Of a DNA stretch of 8,027 nucleotides, positions 4,910-8,027 are shown piece by piece. The number at the start of each line of letters is the position of its first letter. Position 1 is the stretch's first letter. The translations under genes were made by a program, and so were the position numbers. The notes beneath the pieces are model-generated. The model did no database searches, was not told the origin of the DNA, and saw nothing but the letters and a program-made list of their open reading frames with translations. This DNA comes from W1P20-047 sp045118335 (GTDB lineage Bacteria > Actinomycetota > Coriobacteriia > Coriobacteriales > Eggerthellaceae). Location of the stretch: the NCBI GenBank assembly GCA_045118335.1, contig JBGUXY010000026.1:1-8027 (forward strand), given 5' to 3'.

Positions 4910-7519
4910 CTATTCCTTGTAGGAATCGGGGTATCTGCTGGGAAGCTGTGCGTTGTTGTAGGTTGACTGGAAGTTATCGAACAGCCAGGAATCCGACTGG
5001 TCGTCCACTTCGAGTTCGATGCGATAGGTGCCAAGGAAGTTCGTGGCGACGGGATCGTACGAGTTGTCCTCGCCTGTTATCCGAGCCGACGTTTCACCCG
5101 TTGAAGCATAACCCTCGATCCTGTTCGTCTCTGGATCCAAATAGATGATGATTTGGTCGAAGGCGTAGAGCTCTTTCACGTATCGAGCCACATCTTCGCA
5201 GGTGGGGTCCGAAGCGGGAACTACGCCGCTGAAGGAAACGGCGTTGACCTCTTCTCCGTCGGCAATGCTTTCGCGGGTGAGGCTATCGCCTTCGTGGTAC
5301 AGGCGGATGTACCAGGGCGCAGAATCAAGCTGGTCTTCTTCGTAGTCCCACCAATCGTAGCCATCCTCGTCCGCGTTGATCTGCATGCACCTTCCCATAT
5401 CCTCGCTTGCGGTGTAGTACGCATCCGTCCACTCTTCGCCGTCTGAATATGTGCCGGTGTCGATGATTTCCGTGAGGTCGCCGAGCGCATCAGCTGCCTC
5501 CGTTGGCGAGCCGCCTGCCAGGTCTGCCAAATCGAAGGGCACGTCGAAATCGGAACCGATAGATGAGCTAAGGCCGTGACGGCTCTCTTCGAAGGCTCCT
5601 TCGTCATATTGGTCCAATGCGCTTTGGTAGGCTTCGTTTGTCTTATCGGGGGTTACCACGTAGACGTCTTCGAGTTCGCTTCGGTGGGATTGGTCGCTGC
5701 ACAGATAGACGAAGCTATCGAGCGCGTGATGCTGGATTGTCTCATCGTCTATGGCCAGCGCGGACAGTTGGAGCTGCCAGTATCCATCATCTAGCCAATA
5801 GTCTTTGTTCGCAAATATGCTCAACATTGTTTCATCCGAGATCGCGTAGCCGCTGATTTGGTAGCTGTCGGCATCTGACGATATCCTGTAGAGCGCAATG
5901 CCGTCGAAATCGAATGCTTCGGCAACATAGGAGGCTATGTCTTCGCTTGTGGGGTCTGGACAGTGCAGGTAGCTATTGTAGTTCCAATACGAAGGGTTTA
6001 TATCTCCGCCCTTGATGGCAGCCAGGCTTGCGGACGAGCCATCTTCCCACGCCGATATATTCCAAGGCAGTGAAGAAGCGTGTTCGGAAAGAAATATCTT
6101 CATGTCTTCTTCGGTCGTGTCGTCATAGGTCGTTATCGTGTCGGCGAAAAACGTCGCCATTTCCGAATCGGCGGTAAAGTGGTAGTCGTCGTATTCGTCT
6201 TGGTATTCTTCCAATCCATCGAGGATGGCAATCTTGTCGTCGGTGGTGCCTGAAACCAGCTCTTCCAGCACGAATGGTGGATGGGCTACCACTTCGGCGA
6301 GTTCGGATGAACCTGCCCGGGATCCCTGGGTGGAGGAACAGCCTGGATGACTGGAAGCTCCCAATGGTCCGAAAACCAAGAAAACAGCCGCCAACGCAGC
6401 CAAGATGCCCACAGCGATAACAGCCAAGGGGCGCTTGCCTTGCAGTTTGCCGGCAAAGGTTTGCTTTGCCGTTAGTCCTTCCTGGGTTGCAGTGCGTGTG
6501 GTACTGGGCGTGGACGCGTCGGGAGCGTATGCCCGCTGCTGTGCAGCAGGCATGGAGTTCGTGTTTGCAGGCGTCCAGGCGTTGGGTACATGCACCGCGG
6601 GTTGCGTGACGTGCGATGGCGAGTTTGCCCATACGGTGCCGCTTGAGCCAAAGGACGCCTGGGTTCTAGCTGTGGCCTGCGGTGCGCGGGAGTCGGATGG
6701 CCTGGGGGCATATGCCCGCGGTTGCTGCGCAGCGGGTATGGAGCCGGTGTTTGCGGGTGACCAGTTGCTGGGCGCCTGCGCTGCGGACTGTGATGCACGT
6801 GAAACCGAACCCGCCCACACGGTACCGCTGGAGCCGAGGGGCGTCTGTGCTCCAACTGGGGCTTGCGGAGCGCGGTGGGCGGGAAGGCCAGCTTGTTGAT
6901 TCGGCCTGGAAGCCGTTGTGCCCCGTGGAGTTTGCGCTGCGGTTCCTGTAGGTGTGGCGGTGCGTGCTCTTTGAGCAGGTTCGGACTCGGGGTCTAAGAC
7001 GACGGTGGCATCGGTGGTAAAAGCAGCATTGCCGCGAGCTGCGGTGGGCGTTGCCATCTTGTCGTGGGCTGTCTTGGGGACTGCTGGCTGCAGGCGACAC
7101 AATTTGATGTCGGGGTAACTCAGGATTTTCTCGATGAAGCGATTCCATTGGTCAAAGTTCCATCGCAAGACCATCTGTTGGGCGGAAAGCTGCATCTCCA
7201 TACCCAGCGACATTGCAGTGGGCTCGAGCATGACGGGTAGAAGCGACTTCTCGCGCGAGAGCGAGAAATTGATCTCTCGCCGGCAGGTGGTGGAGCGCAT
7301 GAACGCAGGGGTGACGAACGCGATCACCATAGACGCTGCGTCGAGGTGTTTCGCGATGTCTTCGGGCCATTCGCTGCCGGGTGCGATGCCTTCGTCATAC
7401 CAAAACCGAAAGCCGCGCCTTTGCAGCTCGCCAAGCACTTCGTAAACCGCTTCGCGGTCCTTGTGCGAATAGCTCACGAAGACGAAGGGTTCTTTTCCCT
7501 CATATGAGATTGGCCTCAT
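4910..7519 (-). CDS. Transmembrane TIR-domain protein with long repetitive linker and duplicated ectodomain
   Basis: Predicted membrane receptor or effector of 869 residues. The N-terminal TIR domain (about 9-142) shows FVFVSYSHKD (12-21), the BB-loop region WYDEGIAPGSEW (40-51), AFVTPAF (67-73), CRREI (79-83) and LLPVML (93-98). E82 sits where NAD-cleaving TIR domains carry their catalytic glutamate, so NADase activity is plausible but unproven. A low-complexity linker (about 146-355) holds DATVVLD (170-176) and a 62-residue tandem repeat. One membrane helix (about 364-386) follows the basic AGKLQGKR, which predicts TIR inside and C-terminus outside. The acidic ectodomain (about 390-869) contains two related halves (416-592 and 662-840). 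The start is supported by GGAG 7 bases upstream and by the TIR fold beginning at once. The downstream kinase shares the linker and membrane layout. The ligand and physiological role are unknown; adhesion, defence or signalling adaptor roles are alternatives. Confidence 0.9.
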   Translation of the reverse strand: MRPISYEGKEPFVFVSYSHKDREAVYEVLGELQRRGFRFWYDEGIAPGSEWPEDIAKHLDAASMVIAFVTPAFMRSTTCRREINFSLSREKSLLPVMLEPTAMSLGMEMQLSAQQMVLRWNFDQWNRFIEKILSYPDIKLCRLQPAVPKTAHDKMATPTAARGNAAFTTDATVVLDPESEPAQRARTATPTGTAAQTPRGTTASRPNQQAGLPAHRAPQAPVGAQTPLGSSGTVWAGSVSRASQSAAQAPSNWSPANTGSIPAAQQPRAYAPRPSDSRAPQATARTQASFGSSGTVWANSPSHVTQPAVHVPNAWTPANTNSMPAAQQRAYAPDASTPSTTRTATQEGLTAKQTFAGKLQGKRPLAVIAVGILAALAAVFLVFGPLGASSHPGCSSTQGSRAGSSELAEVVAHPPFVLEELVSGTTDDKIAILDGLEEYQDEYDDYHFTADSEMATFFADTITTYDDTTEEDMKIFLSEHASSLPWNISAWEDGSSASLAAIKGGDINPSYWNYNSYLHCPDPTSEDIASYVAEAFDFDGIALYRISSDADSYQISGYAISDETMLSIFANKDYWLDDGYWQLQLSALAIDDETIQHHALDSFVYLCSDQSHRSELEDVYVVTPDKTNEAYQSALDQYDEGAFEESRHGLSSSIGSDFDVPFDLADLAGGSPTEAADALGDLTEIIDTGTYSDGEEWTDAYYTASEDMGRCMQINADEDGYDWWDYEEDQLDSAPWYIRLYHEGDSLTRESIADGEEVNAVSFSGVVPASDPTCEDVARYVKELYAFDQIIIYLDPETNRIEGYASTGETSARITGEDNSYDPVATNFLGTYRIELEVDDQSDSWLFDNFQSTYNNAQLPSRYPDSYKE
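5000..6274 (-). repeat. Internal duplication of the TIR protein ectodomain
   Basis: Half A (5744-6274, residues 416-592) and half B (5000-5536, residues 662-840) align in order. They share S-x-PW-x-I with a following G-x-S (483 and 733), DPT-x-ED-x-A-x-YV (522 and 771), FD-x-I-x-x-Y a few residues later, GYA (557 and 803), and a closing hydrophobic strand ending in DD. Spacing between the first two anchors is 39 versus 38 residues. The similarity is clear in protein but weak in DNA, which indicates an old duplication. I do not recognise the fold. Confidence 0.75.
6506..6874 (-). repeat. Two tandem 62/61-codon repeats in the TIR protein linker
   Basis: Residues 216-277 and 278-338 are direct tandem copies. 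Both begin RAPQA, continue GSSGTVWA, then an NW/AW-[ST]-PANT segment, and end PAAQQ followed by RAYAP. The copies remain visibly similar in DNA. Composition is rich in Ala, Pro, Gln, Ser and Thr, as in a flexible disordered tether. The kinase linker carries one diverged version (PLGANGTVQAG followed by QQ and YA). Confidence 0.88.
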
Positions 7520-7526
7520 GCTTCTG

Positions 7527-7530
7527 CTCC
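7527..7530 (-). promoter_or_regulatory. Ribosome binding site of the TIR gene
   Basis: The minus strand reads GGAG, then 7 bases (CAGAAGC), then the ATG at 7519. The TIR fold starts within about ten codons, so both signals agree on this start. Confidence 0.7.
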
Positions 7531-7562
7531 ATCACCCGAACGATTTGAGCGATAACCATGAA

Positions 7563-7571
7563 ATCATATCA
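7563..7571 (-). promoter_or_regulatory. Candidate extended -10 promoter of the TIR gene
   Basis: The minus strand reads TGATATGAT, an extended -10 (TG-n-TATGAT, 5 of 6 bases matching TATAAT). No good -35 box lies 16-18 bases upstream, as is common for extended -10 promoters. A TTGACG just upstream is too close to pair with it. Transcription would begin near 7556, giving a leader of about 37 bases. Confidence 0.4.
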
Positions 7572-7864
7572 GACGTCAACTGGTTTTCCTTGCAGGAGGT
7601 CGCCAGAATGACGCGCGAATGGGCGCCCGTCCGTTGCCATTGGAACTGCAACCAGATGCGCCAAGAGCTTTGGCTGTTGAACGTTGCAGACCGAGGCGCT
7701 GGATATGTAGAGCTAGGGTGACCATCCCGATATTATGATGGCCTCCGACAACTACGCTCTGCCCAATGCCGATGCGGCCGCGTTTTATGGATGCAGCCCT
7801 ACATGGGCCACGCATTCCAGCATGCACTGGCTGCGAAACGGCAGCTTCCCTTGTGTGCTTTCGC

Positions 7865-8027
7865 CTACCGTAGCGTGACGTACTGCGCGTACTCCTGGGC
7901 CTGGGCAACCGCCTCTTCCCTGGTTTCGCCTTCGTGTCTCCCGACGAGCACGTACACGCTGAACGAGGAATCCGCCGAGGGCGACCCCAGGTTCACCGTG
8001 CCGAAGTCGCCCTGCGGCCCCCAGTCG
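7865..8027 (-). CDS. C-terminal 53 codons of an unidentified protein (5' end outside window)
   Basis: A minus-strand frame is open from the window edge (first full codon at 8026) to a TAG at 7865-7867. The peptide begins DWGPQGDFGTVNLG, continues SSFSVYVLVGRHEGE and ends QEYAQYVTLR. It alternates polar and hydrophobic residues and looks like the closing beta strand and final helix of a soluble domain. Codon use (GGC, GTG, CTC, CAG, GAG) suits a real gene in this genome better than any competing frame here. It lies upstream of the TIR gene on the same strand, 345 bases away, so it may belong to the same cluster, but the visible part shares no motif with either neighbour. I do not recognise the family. 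Confidence 0.65.
   Translation of the reverse strand, partial: DWGPQGDFGTVNLGSPSADSSFSVYVLVGRHEGETREEAVAQAQEYAQYVTLR

Larger units (their letters stand above)
7520..7864. other. 345-base stretch without a confident gene
   Basis: This stretch separates the TIR gene from the partial gene at the right edge, both on the minus strand. It holds the TIR gene's ribosome site and candidate promoter. On the plus strand, AGGAGG (7594-7599) lies 8 bases before an ATG at 7608 that opens a 37-codon frame ending at 7721; the next frame then stays open from 7717 to 7878. Together these could be a decayed, frameshifted gene, but I do not recognise the peptides and they are unusually rich in tryptophan. A minus-strand frame (7576-7908) also lacks coding character. 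A weak hairpin (GCTGC-GAAACG-GCAGC, 7830-7845) lies 19 bases past the stop of the right-hand gene. No tRNA, insertion sequence or CRISPR repeat is visible. Confidence 0.5.

Noticed and set aside
6340..6370. Lipoprotein-type cysteine after the TIR protein membrane helix (C394)
   Set aside because: The residues before it (SSHPGC) do not fit a lipobox, and the helix is internal rather than an N-terminal signal peptide.
6405..6899. Plus-strand frame with apparent repeats opposite the TIR gene
   Set aside because: Its repeats are simply the antisense reading of the linker tandem repeat; there is no supported start.
7817..7845. Adjacent small hairpins (CCAG/CTGG and GCTGC/GCAGC) as a terminator for the right-edge gene
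   Set aside because: Stems of 4-5 bp without a following U-tract are too weak to call, although the position after the stop is suggestive.
7576..7908. 110-codon minus-strand frame in the right intergenic stretch
   Set aside because: Its start lies inside the better-supported partial gene in another frame, its beginning is low-complexity Arg/Ser, and its end runs into the TIR promoter region.

Overview
The window is GC-rich and protein-dense. It joins a fermentative, oxygen-sensitive core enzyme to a cluster of bacterial signalling receptors. Pyruvate:ferredoxin oxidoreductase beside a Hanks-type Ser/Thr kinase, with high GC and strong Shine-Dalgarno sites, best fits an anaerobic actinobacterium of the Coriobacteriia/Eggerthellaceae type. 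This is an inference from gene content and composition, not a proven assignment.

Layout, left to right. Positions 1-2283 (+) hold the C-terminal 760 residues of pyruvate:ferredoxin (flavodoxin) oxidoreductase; its N-terminal third lies outside the window. It ends at a perfect 12-bp GC-rich hairpin (2306-2336). Everything after that points the other way. Positions 2447-4681 (-) encode a 744-residue transmembrane Ser/Thr kinase with two tandem extracytoplasmic domains. A 228-bp gap with a 14-bp inverted repeat and a good sigma70-type promoter separates it from 4910-7519 (-), an 869-residue transmembrane TIR-domain protein. A mostly gene-free stretch (7520-7864) follows. The last 163 bases hold the C-terminal 53 codons of another minus-strand gene.

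The main point of interest is that the kinase and the TIR protein share one architecture: a cytoplasmic effector domain, then the peptide DATVVLD, then a low-complexity Pro/Ala/Gln/Ser/Thr linker with a PLG-x-x-GTV-x-AG motif, then an A-x-KL-x-x-x-x-P juxtamembrane segment, one membrane helix ending in GPL, and a large acidic ectodomain that is itself an internal duplication. The DATVVLD peptide is identical in both proteins but is written with different synonymous codons, which suggests selection on the peptide. The simplest reading is a modular receptor set in which different outputs (phosphorylation, and possibly NAD cleavage by TIR) and different sensor modules sit on a common linker/membrane chassis. 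The kinase may phosphorylate the shared threonine in both proteins. No experimental link is visible in the sequence, and nothing suggests that the oxidoreductase belongs to the same system.
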